Shown here: positions 24,455 through 35,884 of the stretch, piece after piece
Position numbering within the stretch: position 1 is the stretch's first letter
How the letters are laid out: each line of letters opens with the position of its first letter
NCBI GenBank assembly: GCA_954871525.1
Contig: OX940862.1
Span: forward strand, 44,943,732-45,007,731
Direction of reading: 5' to 3'
DNA: 64,000 nucleotides
Source of the DNA: Parietaria judaica
Taxonomy: Eukaryota > Streptophyta > Magnoliopsida > Rosales > Urticaceae
Notes under the pieces: generated by a model
Seen by the model: only the letters and a program-made list of their open reading frames with translations
What the model was told of the DNA's origin: nothing
The model's database searches: none
Program-made: the position numbers and the translations under genes

Positions 24455-25150
24455 TGTTGGAATCGATGTCGCTCTAATGCCGAATCTGAGCCATACCTGC
24501 GGATCAAGACATAAATCGGTCACCGCCGGCTTCTAAGAAACTGTAATTGTTGATTGGGGCATACAGTTTAACCTTTTAGAAATTTACTGGGTTATAGTCC
24601 CATACGAAAAACCATTTCAAACCGTCTGTATCAAAATCAATTTAGAATTAATTTTTCTGATCGTGATAGATTTATTAAAATTAATGTATTAACATGTTTA
24701 CTGGTTTTAATCCGAGCCTTGAGTAAAAGTGAATAATCTCATAATCGATAAATACTAGAACGTGTACCTTACACTTTCGACGATTCTTTAAGAACTCAGA
24801 GCCTTCTAATCCACATGCTCTTTGCGATTTTCTGTGAAAAGATAGCTCCCAGTTTTCTTCCGATGTATGACTCTATGATTACGTCGCCAAGAGCGTGGTA
24901 TCTTCTAGAATAAACTCTAAACCCTATAACAATAATCCCGGGAATAATTCTCCCTAAGAAATTCGCAGCAACTGACAGACGCTGGGAGAAAACGACTATT
25001 CTGAAGCTTTTAGGATGTGCTGTGTGTGATTTTTGGTTCTAGGGGTCCCGTATTTATAGGCAGCTAATCCCAACCACTTTGGAGAGATTATCTCAACTAA
25101 TTTAGAGATATTCACTCAAATATTGATTTAATGATAAATAAAATAGAGAA
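24455..25150 (-). mobile_element. Angela-like Copia 5' LTR, truncated
   Basis: The last 0.7 kb of the 5' LTR of the element whose 3' LTR is 1,904-4,093. The two are collinear from GGAATCGATGTCG through CCGAGCCTTGAGTAAAAGTG to GATTTAAT. It is cut at 25,150 by sequence beginning TGTTGTTGG. Confidence 0.85.
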
Positions 25151-26143
25151 TGTTGTTGGTGATTTTTGGTCACGGGAAAAACGGACCCCTAACAACTCAA
25201 AACACCCTTAGGAAGAAGAAGGACAACACAGGGAGTACCCGGAGTAAAGAACGGACGGGAGGAAATACCGTGCAAGAAGTGTTCCTAGCTTTCGTGCCGC
25301 CCCCGCGGCACGAGTTCGCTTACCCGCGAAACACGAGAAGCCCCCATGCCGCCCCCGCGGCATGGGTGTCCCTTTCTGGGCAGCCCTCGAAGTCCCCGTG
25401 CCGCGCCCCGCGGCACGGGTGCCCCTACCAGGACAGCCTCGAAGCCCCGTGCCGTGCCCCGCGGCACGGATGCCCCTGCCAGGGTAGCCTCCCGAGCCCC
25501 CGTGTTGCCCCTTGTGGCACGGGTGCCCCTGCCAAGCAGCCTTCCCAATCCTCCGGAAGTACTTAGGAATGATCCTTCTACCCCCAAGTGCTTCCCTTAT
25601 CATGTGAGGATGTCCTCTCCCTCACAAATTACCCAAATGCTCTTATGTGAGTCTTACTCACATGAATCACTCTCCCATTTTCCATTAACCCCGAAAATAC
25701 ACTTCATTACCCTCTCCTCATGGAAATGAGTCCATATGCCCTCCATTATGGACCATAATGCCCTTTTGGGACGTCTTTTCACTTGGAAAGACTTCCTTAC
25801 CACTAGACCCTCCAAAAGTACCACCCCATTTCACATGAATCACATCTTCACCTTCTCCTACACTTACTATGCTAAAATCTTCCTAGATCTTAGCACACAC
25901 TCTTCTTCCCTTCTCCATACTATGCCGATTTCTCACTAGATTTCGAGCTTGAAGGAAGTTCTCAAAATATATGCCTTGCCTTGCTCCTTTGTTCATAGAA
26001 TCCGAGCAAGTAAGGAGGATCATTACCCAAGGGATTCCGTCCATCATTAGCCTCCCTTTCACTAACAAAAACACCCTGCAATCTCCACCAAAAAACCGAT
26101 TCCTCACCATCCCCAAGGGAGGTTTCGGTCACACCCAAAAAAA
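25151..26143 (+). mobile_element. Unclassified LTR-like fragment
   Basis: A 993-bp block starting TGTTGTTGGTGATTTTTGG exactly where the Copia LTR is broken, and ending where another Copia LTR begins (26,144). It contains the GC-rich hairpin array (25,293-25,521) followed by C-rich noncoding sequence with repeated ACTCACATGAATCAC-like pieces. No gag, pol or primer site is adjacent, so the call rests on the TG start and its position. The overlapping ORFs 25,150-25,729 are products of the GC-rich repeat. Confidence 0.4.
25293..25521. repeat. 52-bp tandem array, each unit a GC-rich hairpin
   Basis: Five units at 25,293, 25,345, 25,397, 25,448 and 25,501 (spacing 51-53 bp). Each has a palindromic core such as CGTGCCGC-n-GCGGCACG with a C-rich loop, followed by GGGTGCCCCTNCCAGG-like spacer sequence. 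Unit 2 has CATG in both arms, and unit 5 has T changes that leave G-T pairs. Confidence 0.85.
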
Positions 26144-27852
26144 TGTTGGACATATGTGTCCTTAAACAAGATATTTATCCATTTATCGTCAACGTGGCAA
26201 AAGTACCATATTTAGGTACACGATATTAAATGATATAAATAAAGTTATAATTTAGATTTTCTATCAGAACCATGTCGTTTTAAATTAAATTCTAAGCAAC
26301 TTTGCTTTTTGAAACAAGTCTATTCGACTTACGGTTTGTGATTTATGGATTTTCTAAGTTTAAGACTCGGTTCGACAAACTATGAAATTAAATCACATCT
26401 CACGAATTTAAATGATGGTGTGGCAACATGACATTTTAATGTGTCATATTGAGATCAGAAATTATTAATATAATTTAATTATTTGGATTTAATTTTTAAT
26501 ATCTGATTAATAATTCATTAATCATTGATCGATTTATATTAATAAATAAAAATATATGTTAAATGTGTAAAATTCGAATTAGGGTTTGGGTAAATGAAAC
26601 CCTAGCTAATTCGAATGATGAGAATTGAAGATTCCATATTTGCGGCATAAGTACCGAATGTTTTGGTATTTTAGCAAATACCTAAAAATAAATTTAATCT
26701 ATTGGATCGGTTATGATTTAATATCACCCGTTGGATTGAGATAATTGATTTAAACCCTAATGATAATTCGAAATTGATAGCTTGGTAACCAAGCTTAGGA
26801 ATTTCAAATTTGCTTAATTAATTATATCCGTTGGATTGGTTTTAAGATTTAATCTTTACTATCGGATTAAAAATTAATTAATATTATATATATTATATAT
26901 AATTCGAATAATGGGAGGATAATAATTCGAATTAGGTTTTTTGTTAAAATCCTAGTGTATTTGACTTTATCCCTAATTGATTTGATCCATTGGATTGGTT
27001 TAAGATTTATTTTTAACCATTGGATCTTGATAATCATATACAAATTCGAATAATATATATATATCGATATATAATTCGAATTTAATAGAAATGATGATAA
27101 GATTAAACATTTTGATCTTATCATGTATTTATCATTTAATTAAATCCCTGATTAATTATATCCATTGGATTTAGATGAGATTGAATCTGTACCATTGGAT
27201 TATAAATAATTAAATTTAATTATTAGAATTCAAAAATTAGGAGGAAAAATCTCCAATTCGGTTACAGTATGAGTCCTATAAATAGGAGGATCATTCTACA
27301 CATTTTTCACACTTTCCCCAGAGCAAAAACTCGAGCTCTCCCTCTCTCTCTAGGGTCTGCGAGTTTTCTGATTCATATCTCTTTTTCTAGTTCGGCTTAG
27401 GAGATATTTTTCTCCGGTAGCTTTAAGAGAACCGTCAGTTAAATTTTGCGACGGAGTCCTGCCGGCAAAGCCCACACTTCGGTACGAGGAGTCCACGAGA
27501 ATATCCCGGAAGATCACGGGAGTTTCCCTCAGCATCGGCAGAGCCCTGCCAGAGTTCAAAACGCTTATCCGGAATCGTCACTGAGGTACAGCCTTATACA
27601 TTGGGTCAATAAATGCAACCATTTACTACTTTCTATTTATTTCCTATTTAATTAGAATATTAATAATAATGTTTATGAAATATTAAATTCGTAATATTTG
27701 TCAGATCTTGATGAAATGGTAACTACAAGATAACCGTGTCGTCGGGCCGGTAACAAGTTTTCTGCTTTAAAATAATTTTTAAATGTTATTGGGACGCCTC
27801 AGAGGCTAATTTTGTGGTATTGAAGTCGAGAATCAAACCCCGATTTCCAACA
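26144..27852 (+). mobile_element. Angela-type Copia 5' LTR (copy C) with an internal deletion
   Basis: Starts TGTTGGACATATGTGTCC and ends ATTTCCAACA, directly followed by a perfect primer-binding site, so both ends are intact. Its length is 1,709 bp against about 2.75 kb for the full copy at 39,199-41,954. The missing part is the block normally between AAGATATTTATCC and ATCGTCAACGTGGC, joined here at about 26,182. TATAAATA lies at 27,277-27,284. Confidence 0.9.
27277..27284 (+). promoter_or_regulatory. LTR TATA box (copy C)
   Basis: TATAAATA in the same context as copies A and B, upstream of the CT-rich leader CTCCCTCTCTCTCTAGGG. Confidence 0.7.
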
Positions 27853-27854
27853 AT

Positions 27855-27866
27855 TGGTATCAGAGT
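27855..27866 (+). promoter_or_regulatory. Copia primer-binding site (initiator Met tRNA)
   Basis: TGGTATCAGAGT, two bases after the LTR end. It matches 11 of 12 bases of the canonical TGGTATCAGAGC. Confidence 0.93.
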
Positions 27867-29734
27867 CATGGTTCAAGGATAAATAATTACGTAATTTAAT
27901 TTAACGGTTTAAAGAACGAATTATTAGTTGAGTAAATTACTAATTAAAATTGAAATTTAATTTCTAGATATTTTTTATAATAATTTAAAATTAGATTATT
28001 TCCTGACCGGAAATGTCGGACTGGGAAAATTGGCTGGGCTGCATGGAACAGCGCAACTTGCGGCAAGGTAAGACCTGGGGCTGCCGCCGCAGCCCCAGGA
28101 TCGAACCCTAGCTGTCGTGGGCCAGGCCTGTGGCAAGGCCCAGGACCGGGCGAGGCCCAGGGCGAAACCCTAACGGGTTGCCCTGGCGCACAGCGCATGG
28201 GCCTCGCACTGGCCTGCGACCCACGCTGCCTGGCAGTGGAATGGGCCTATGGGCCCAGCGCGAGGGGCGCGCTGCCTAGGCATCCCCGAGAGGCTGGGCT
28301 CAGGCATTCCTCGGGCATGTGGGCCCGAGCTTAAGCCCGGAAGGCCCACGTGCAATAAAAATAAATAAATAAAAATATTTATTTATTTATTCTGACCCAG
28401 TACCCTTGGAATAAATAAATAAAAATATTAATTATTATTATTGAAATTATAAAGTAAATTAGTTATGTTTAATTAATTAAATATAAAATATGGATATTAT
28501 TTCTATATAAATAACATTGACTTATTTTATATAATTCATAAAATTAAATATAGATATGATTTAATGATAAAATAATATTTTCTTATCTAATATTAAAATA
28601 TGGAGGATAAGTCTTAGGAATAATATCATTGACTTATTTTAAAATTTCATAAATAATTATTAATAAGCTGCAAATTGTTTTAATGATAATTCTTGGAGAA
28701 TAAGTATCATTAAAATCTAATTATAAATATCCATCATAGGTATAATTTGCTGTAGCCTATTTTCAGAACCCGTAAACATAGCGTCTATGTTTTATCATTA
28801 TTAATATGTCGAAATTAGGATAGATATAAATAATAAAGAGTAAATGTAAAAGAGTATTTATTATTAGTCGGAAAAATCTCAATCCTACAATCTTGCCTAA
28901 GGAAGAAGGAATCAAAAGTGGGGCCGGTTCACCATCTACTTCTTAATGACCGGTTAGGAACCCTCCCATCTACCTGGAGAGCGTACGGATTGAACTATCA
29001 CTACCGACGAAATAATAAACACTATAAAGGAAAATTTAAGAAATTACATGTTGTAATAAATATAGCCAAAATATAACCTTTTAATGATTCAATAATAGAG
29101 AGTTTATATTAAGTTTTAAATAACTTAGTTATTAAAAACGTTATTTAATAAAAAATGGCAAGTATAGAATAAATGAAAGGTCTCCATTATTACTGTCACA
29201 AGGTCTGCTAACCACACCGCCTTGAGTCACCCTAGTGCGTCCATTCCCTAAGGAAGGTGTGCTTGTGGGAGGTTTGACACCGTGATAGTTCCAAAAGAAT
29301 ATGGGGACGGAGAAATCTTTGAAATGGACCGTGAGTCACCCTAGAGGGACCATTCCCTAAGGACGACGCTTCCAAGAGGATCCTGAGAACCGAAAATAAG
29401 GTGTTAAGCTTGCACGGAAGTTGGTGCTTCCCGACCGTCTATGGTGATAGTTAATAATCATAGGGAACTCAGTGGTTCTTGTTTTGAATATTAATTAAGT
29501 TTATGACTAAAACTTAGTTTAACAAAACTACACAGTTGATACCACGAGTCTCCCTAGAGTGACCACGCCACTAAGGACGGAAACGACGTGTACAGTCGGT
29601 TTAATTATCACGAAATATTTAAAGGGTTTAATTAACGTTTTCCCCTAACATATTTGCATCATGTAACTATTTCGAACCAATAATTTTACCTAAAACATTC
29701 CACCTATAATAAAGTTTAATAAGTTTCTTTTTCA
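27867..29734 (+). other. Copia leader between primer site and gag, noncoding
   Basis: A 1.87-kb untranslated leader. It begins with a GC-rich part (28,000-28,350), followed by AT-rich sequence. A strongly conserved block at about 28,890-29,005 is shared with the reversed sister at 23,260-23,162. Three copies of a GAGTCACCCTAGAG..CCTAAGGACG motif follow (29,224, 29,333 and 29,546). Such leaders usually hold dimerisation and packaging signals, but that role is inferred. Confidence 0.65.
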
Positions 29735-30130
29735 ATGCCAGTTAAAATGTTTGATCCGATCAATATACCGGATAATGATCAAGAGTCTGTTAACTCTTAT
29801 TCACCTCTTGAGCAAGAATCTGAGGAGCCACTTACGGTTTTTGAGAAAGATGATGAATGGTTCAAATACGACAGTGAGTATAATCTTCTTGCTCACTATC
29901 TTGACCAATATCATCTCAAAAGTCAGGCTTACAAGGATGCTATGCTCAAGATGTATCATTAGCAAATTGAGATACTTTTAAAGAAAGTGAATAAAGTAAC
30001 GGGACTTGTCAATGAGGCAATTGCAAAAGATAACAAGAGGAAGACTGAATCAAACGCCGAACCTGGAAGAAAGAAAGAAAAGTTGGTTTGTCGGCAATGT
30101 GTTTCCACTGTGGAACAAGAAAGAGAGTGA
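29735..30130 (+). pseudogene. Copia gag remnant
   Basis: Opens with an intact 75-codon stretch, MPVKMFDPINIPDNDQESV, with YDSEYNLLAHYLDQYHLKSQAYKDAM near its end. A TAG stop follows, then in-frame sequence resembling the gag C-terminal basic region (KRKTESNAEPGRKKEK, VCRQC), possibly the start of a lost zinc knuckle. It lies at the expected gag position after the leader. The first half is acidic and has no family match that I recognise, so gag is inferred from position. Confidence 0.5.
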
Positions 30131-31055
30131 AGGGGCAACTTAGATGCCGCCTGCACCTCAGTTCACCAAAGGGTAAAACTTTTTCTGAACAAAATGCCAC
30201 ATTTTATTGGATCAGATTACATTTTAGATCCATAGATTAAAATTCTAAACATTGCAAACTTTTTAATGCAGAAGTGGCTTCTGCTAAGATGAAAAACGGA
30301 TATGGAGCCCTATGCATTGAATGCTGGCTATAACCAAGAGCGAATGGACATACAATGTGCAGAATATGCTTAAGGGTTTGGAGAGGTGATAAATCTTCTG
30401 TTAACCCCATATTAGTTTTTTATTGGAGAGATTTTTCGCAGATCCATAGATTAAAATTCTAATATCTTTTCCTTTACTTTTTCAGGTGGTAGGATCTTTT
30501 GTGATGGGAGCTCAGTGGCAAACGATAGCAAGTACTATTCGAGCATCTCGAAGAAGGAAACTTGCTTTAAGTTTAATTTTGATTTAACTTTATTGTTATT
30601 TGTAATTTTCATTTTCATAAGACCTCAAAATTTATTCTTTTACTATATGTTTATTGCGAGGAATAATTCTTTATCAATATGATATGAAATCTTGTTTTGA
30701 ATTATTTGCAATATCCATGTGAATAAATCAGTGACATGTTGCTTTATAAGGTATCATATTTTATCATGATGATTAATAGAGAATGAACTTAAATATTATC
30801 CCTCATGAAAAATTATTGCCAACAGTGTCTGTTGTCATAAAAGAGTGCAGAAACCACAGTCCCAAGATCAGAACTAAGTAATACTCAGACGTAGTGGGAG
30901 GTTAATTAATATTGACAACACTACGAGTAATCACAGTTAGAGTTTCATTAGAAACTAAAGGTGTACTCAAACGTAGTGGGAGGTTCTATTGAACGGTTAA
31001 ACACTACGAGTAAACCTAGTTGATATTTGACATAGTTGTTACAAACACTAGTGTT
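30131..31055 (+). other. Decayed Copia gag-pol interval with a duplicated RRSGR segment
   Basis: No integrase or protease motif remains. Two direct repeats of about 70 bp start at about 30,872 and 30,953 (spacing about 81 bp). Both carry CGTAGTGGGAGG, which in one frame reads (R/K)RSGR, the short basic motif often found just before the Copia reverse transcriptase. Each copy also carries the inverted partner CACTACGAGTAA. Confidence 0.5.
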
Positions 31056-31929
31056 AAAGATCCCACAAGCTACAAAGAAGCTATGGAGGATCCTGATAAG
31101 GGAGAATGGCAGGAAGCCATGACCCAAGAAATAGAATCGATGGGTTATAATGAATTCTAGGAACTTATAGACTGGCCTGATGGTTTCAAAAGCATTGGGA
31201 ATAACTGGGTATACAAGAGAAAGAGAGGAGTGGACGGGAAGTTTGAAACCTTCAAGGCTAGACTAGTGGCATAGGGTTTTACCCAGAGGGAAGGTATTGA
31301 TTTCGATGAGACATTCGCTCCAGTCGCTAAGTATAAGTCCATCCGGATTCTCATGGCCATAGCTTGTAGTCTCCATTTTGAGATTTCGCAGATAAACGTC
31401 GAAACCGCATTCCTGAACGGGTACATTGACAAGAACATCTATATGGACCAACCAGAAGGGTTCGTGCAACATGGTAAAGAAGGGAAGGTTTGTAGATTAT
31501 TCAAGTCCATCTATGGTTTGAAGCAAGCTTCCAAATCCTAGAATCTAAGGTTTGATGAAACCATCAAGACCTATGGATCCATTCCAAACGAAACTGAAGC
31601 CTGCATTTATAAACTCAATAATGTGTCAGTGGAAATTTTTCTTGTTCTGTACGTCGACGATATTCTTCTCATTGGAAACAGTGTGAAAAGATTATCGGAC
31701 GTGAAAGCGTGGCTATCTACGGAATTCCAGATGAAGGATATGGGAGAAACCAGTTATGTTCTTGGGATCCATATCTTTAGGGATCGCAACAACAGGCTTC
31801 TAGCCTTATGACATGAAGCTTACATTGATAAGGTGCTTGAACGTTTTGCAATGAAAAACTCCAAGGGAGGTAATTTACCGACCATGCATGGAGTGTTGCT
31901 AAGCAGGAAACAGTGTCCAACTTCTCTGG
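31056..31929 (+). pseudogene. Angela-like Copia reverse transcriptase, broken
   Basis: The best preserved RT in the window. In order it shows SYKEAMEDPDKGEWQEAM, WVYKRKRGVDGKFETFKARLV, EGIDFDETFAPVAKYKSIRI and AFLNGYIDKNIYMDQPEGFV. These are followed by LFKSIYGLKQASKS, the intact catalytic FLVLYVDDILLIGN (31,638-31,680), FQMKDMGETSYVLGI and AYIDKVLERFAMKNSKGGN. Stop codons at about 31,159, 31,273, 31,540 and 31,810 disable it. RNase H is absent: the reading runs directly into LTR sequence at about 31,930. Closely related minus-strand RT lies at 38,069-39,116. Confidence 0.88.
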
Positions 31930-34260
31930 ATTATGTGTGTGTCACACTCACTAGAAGTGCAATAAGTATGAAATGTCTTCATACTAGACTGGACCTGACT
32001 TAAACTCAAGAATTTAGCACATAAGAACGTCACTGATCATGAAGTTGAGTCACTAATAGATGATCTAATGGATATTAGTTCTAAGTCCTGAGTGATCTTG
32101 AGTCCGAGCTACTGGCTTGACTGTTCTTTGATTTAACCGTTAAAGAACACAAGATATTGCCGCTATTCCCAACACTATTATTTTGGGAACATGATGGTCA
32201 GTTGTAAGGATAGATTGATCATAGAGATTGGGCATCACACAGCTCTCTTCAGAGTCATGATGATTCCTTAGATTGTCAGTGCTGAGAAGTGAGAGGTACG
32301 CGTGCGCAACTTATGAATCGAAACCATAAGTGGGTTGCTCATAATATTATTGACTGAGTCAAGGAGGAAAATGCATTGAAAGGCATTACTGTAAAAACCG
32401 CCTACTGATGTGTGAATTATCAAGTGAAAGAACAATAACCCGAATTTGATTGTATCAATGGACACCCTGCTGTATATAGGGAATAATGTATAGCGTATCA
32501 CTAAACAGTGCAGCCTTGGGTCTATAGTGGAATCACTTCGAGGTTTAACGAACAACTAGCAGTTCGTTCGAGCTTAAGTGATACGGGTCCATGGTCCCTA
32601 GGATAGCTCCGTAACCGATGATACGTACGTGATTAAAATACATTTTGGATAATTTTTAATCATTTGGCTCGACTTATAAAACTGACAGGTCTGTGGCAGA
32701 CGTCAGATAGTTTTATCGTCAACGTGGCAAAAGTACCATATATTGGTACACAGAATTAACTGATAAAAAGAAAGTTATAATTCAGATTTTCTATCATCTC
32801 CATGTTTTTGTAAATTAAATTCTAAGAAACTTTTCTTTTTAAACCAAGTCATTCTTACTTACGGTTCGTGATTTATGGATTTTCTAAGTTTATGACTCGG
32901 TTCGATAAACTATGAAATTAAATCACATGTCACGAATTTAAAGTATGGTGTGGCACCATGAAATTTTAATGTGACATATTGAGATCAGAAATTATTAATA
33001 TAATTTAATTATTTGGATTTAATTATTCATATCTGATTAATAATTAATTAATAATTAATAGATTTATAATAATAGATAAAAATATATATATTTATATATA
33101 TTAAATATGTAAAATTAGAAATAGGGTTTGGGTAAATGAAACCCTAGCTAATTCGAATGATGAGAATTAAAGATTCCATATTTGTGGCATAAGTACTTAA
33201 TGTTTTGGTATTTTAGCAAATTCCTTAAAAAAAAAATTAATCCATTGGATCGGTTATGATTTAATATCAACCGTTGGATTGAGATAATTGATTTAAACCC
33301 TAATGATAAATCCAAATTGATAGCTTGATGACCAAGCTTAGGAATTTCGAATTCGCTTAAATAATTATATCCGTTGGATCGGTTTTAGGATTTAATCCTT
33401 ACCGTCGGATTAGAAATTAATTAATATTATATATATTATATATAATTCAAATAATGGGAGGATAATAATTCGAATTAGGGTTTTTTTTTTAAACCTTAGG
33501 GTATTGTATTTTATCCTTAATTGATTTGATCCATTGGATTGGTTTAAGATTCATTTTGAACCATTGGATCTAGATAATCATATACAAATTTGAATTATAT
33601 ATATATATATATAATTCGAATTTAATAGAAATGATGATAAGATTGAATATTTTGATCTTCTCATGTCTTTATCATTTAATTTAATCCATTATTAACTATA
33701 TCCATTAGATTTAGATGAGATTGAATCTAGACCATTGGATTGAAATAATTAATTAAATTTAATTATTAAAATTCGAAAATTAGGAGGAAAAATCTCCAAT
33801 TTGGTTATAGTCCGAGACCTATAAATAGGAGGCTCATTCCACACATTTTTCACACCTTCCCCATAGCAAAAACTCGAGCTCTCCCTCTCTTTCTAGGGTC
33901 TGCGAGTTTTCTGCTTCTTATCTCTTTTTCTGGTTCGGCTTAGGAGATATTTTTCTCCTGTAGCTTTAAAAGAACCAATAGTTAAATTTTGCGATGGAGT
34001 CCTGCCTGCGAAACTCACGCTTCAGTACGGGGAGTCCAAGAGAATATCCCGGAAGATCACGGGAGTTTCCCTCAGCCTCGGCGGAGCCCTGCCCGAGTTC
34101 AGAACTCGCAGCCGGAATCGTAACTATGGTACGGCCTTATGCATTGGGTCAATAAATGCAACCATTTATTGCTTTTTTTTATTTCCTATTCGAATAGAAT
34201 ATTAATAATGTTTATGAAATATTAAATTTGTAACATTTATCGGATCTTAATGAAATTTGT
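31930..34260 (+). mobile_element. Angela-type Copia LTR (copy B), both ends truncated
   Basis: Begins inside the LTR (GGATTATGTGTGTGTCACAC, roughly 300 bp from the normal start) and stops about 140 bp short of the normal end. It is collinear with copies A, D, E and F, with TATAAATA at 33,820-33,827. Its position after pol suggests the 3' LTR of the element starting at 26,144. However, it lacks copy C's 1-kb deletion, so the pair may be a recombinant. Confidence 0.8.
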
Positions 34261-35884
34261 AACAAGGCGGAACCAGAAACGACGTGTCATAACCACAAGA
34301 ACCGAGAAGCTAAGAGGTTTCAAAACCTTGCCTAAACTCGGATTCACACTTGAACCTCCGAGGGCGGTGATTCACCAAAAAGGCTGAGGACGTGGAAACC
34401 TCGTCATCCCGCTTCAGCACGGGAGTTACACTTGAACCTCCCAAAGATAATCCCCCATCATGGAGGGCTTTCCAAACAAAGATGCCATCCTTTAGGCGGG
34501 TCGAGAATGGAAAGATAAATTCCCTTTCAAAAAGAGTCCTCTGAGCAGAAAGATCAAGTGAAGCAGACGTCTAAGAAAGCTCGATCAAACCGAATTCCCA
34601 AACCCTTTGCAAGACGTAACCGGGTAAGGCAGCCTGAAAGCAAAAGGTGGTGGAGCAGCCCATCCTCAAAGACACCACCAAGAGAAGCTCCATGGTGATA
34701 AGATAAGAAATACGCCCTAGAAGTCCCTCGACAAACCACCAAAACTCGAGACACCAGCCAGCCACCATGAGCAGCCCTAGAAGAGTCTCAAGAACCCCGA
34801 GACGCTTAAGAATGTCTTCACAACAGACCTGCAAGACAAGATATTCGAGAGTACGTGCAAAAAAGGCAACCGACAAAGAAAAAGATGGTAGAAAACACGG
34901 GAATATCATCTATCATAGAAGTGCCAAAAAAGAAGCAGGGCACGCCCATGAAGTCGACCACAATTCTCATAAATACTAGTAAACAAGTCACTACTCACCA
35001 AAAAAGGGAGTGAAGATAACTACGCAAAGTAAATACAAACAGTGCAAAATCAGACTGAGAAAGGAAGGTCAGTCAGACTTGTCGCTCTCCTCCTCCGAGC
35101 CGGTAAGATCCAGGCGCCCAGAAGGATCCACCCCGGCTCAACCGGACCCATCAAATGCTCATGAAACTCCTCGGAAATCTTCATACCATCAAGGAACCCC
35201 ATGTCTACCTCCCAATCAGCACTTTCACGACGAAAACAGCCATGGAACTCCACGAAGCCCCCCAGAACATGTCACTCGACGCAGCCTCCCAGGTCACCAT
35301 CCTCTCAGCCTCGGCACGCTCGGAAGCACCTCGGAATAGAAGAAAGGTCAAGACGTACAAATCAGAAGAAAGGTCAAGACGTACAAATCAGAGACACACC
35401 TGCAACTGAAGAATGGAGAAGCTACTCACCTGGCGAGCCAAGTCTGCTAAGGAATCAGCGCACTCCACAACCCCCATCTCTGCTACTCACGAGAGATCCT
35501 GGGGCGTCACATTTCTCATCTCAGCATCCACAAGCCAGCCTAAGAAAGGACCAACATCAGATCTTGACGAACCATCACCATGACGTGCGTGCAGAGACCC
35601 CCCAGAAGACAATCTCCCCCTCCGGTCCTCCAGACCATCCAAAGGAGTGAACCCGTGGGGACTCCACCTCATAGATCTGCCACCACCGTCAGGAGTAACA
35701 TTAGATAAACGCAACCTCGGGGACGGGACCCCCTTGCAGGCAATAGAAGCCACATGCTTAATGGCCTCCGCCCTGCGGACCGGGGCACGCTCCAAAGAAG
35801 AACCAGAAGACTCCAAACACTTTCGTTTCCCTTCCGTTGACCTGGATCTCTGTTCTTCGTGTTCTTAACCTCCTAAATTTTTCT
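34261..35884 (-). pseudogene. Second Tat/Gypsy 3' region with antisense ORF remnant
   Basis: GC-richer sequence between two Copia LTRs. On the minus strand a reading from 35,864 to 35,487 gives RSRSTEGKRKCLESSGSS, then a Gly/Arg/Ser-rich stretch. After a plausible exon end SLADLARQ with a GTGAGT donor (about 35,430), an ERAEAER-type segment (about 35,310) and GFLDGMKISEEFHEHLMGPV (35,050-35,190) follow. This order (basic/charged, coiled-coil-like, FLxSxxF-like end) resembles the C-terminal half of Tat antisense ORFs. The 34,300-34,470 part holds two copies of CACTTGAACCTCC-type sequence, like the 3' UTR repeats of this lineage. The assignment is tentative and no frame is intact. Confidence 0.4.

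Noticed and set aside
25293..25521. CRISPR-like pattern of palindromic repeats with about 30-bp spacers
   Set aside because: The spacers are themselves similar from unit to unit, the context is a plant repeat region, and no cas genes exist. It is an ordinary tandem repeat.
25150..25729. Several overlapping Pro/Gly/Arg-rich ORFs on both strands
   Set aside because: They are read-through of the GC-rich hairpin array. The repetitive composition explains the lack of stops.
34571..34909. Minus-strand hydrophobic ORF suggesting a membrane protein
   Set aside because: It is caused by a purine-rich plus strand read in reverse. There is no start context or family motif, and it lies in the Tat 3' untranslated region.
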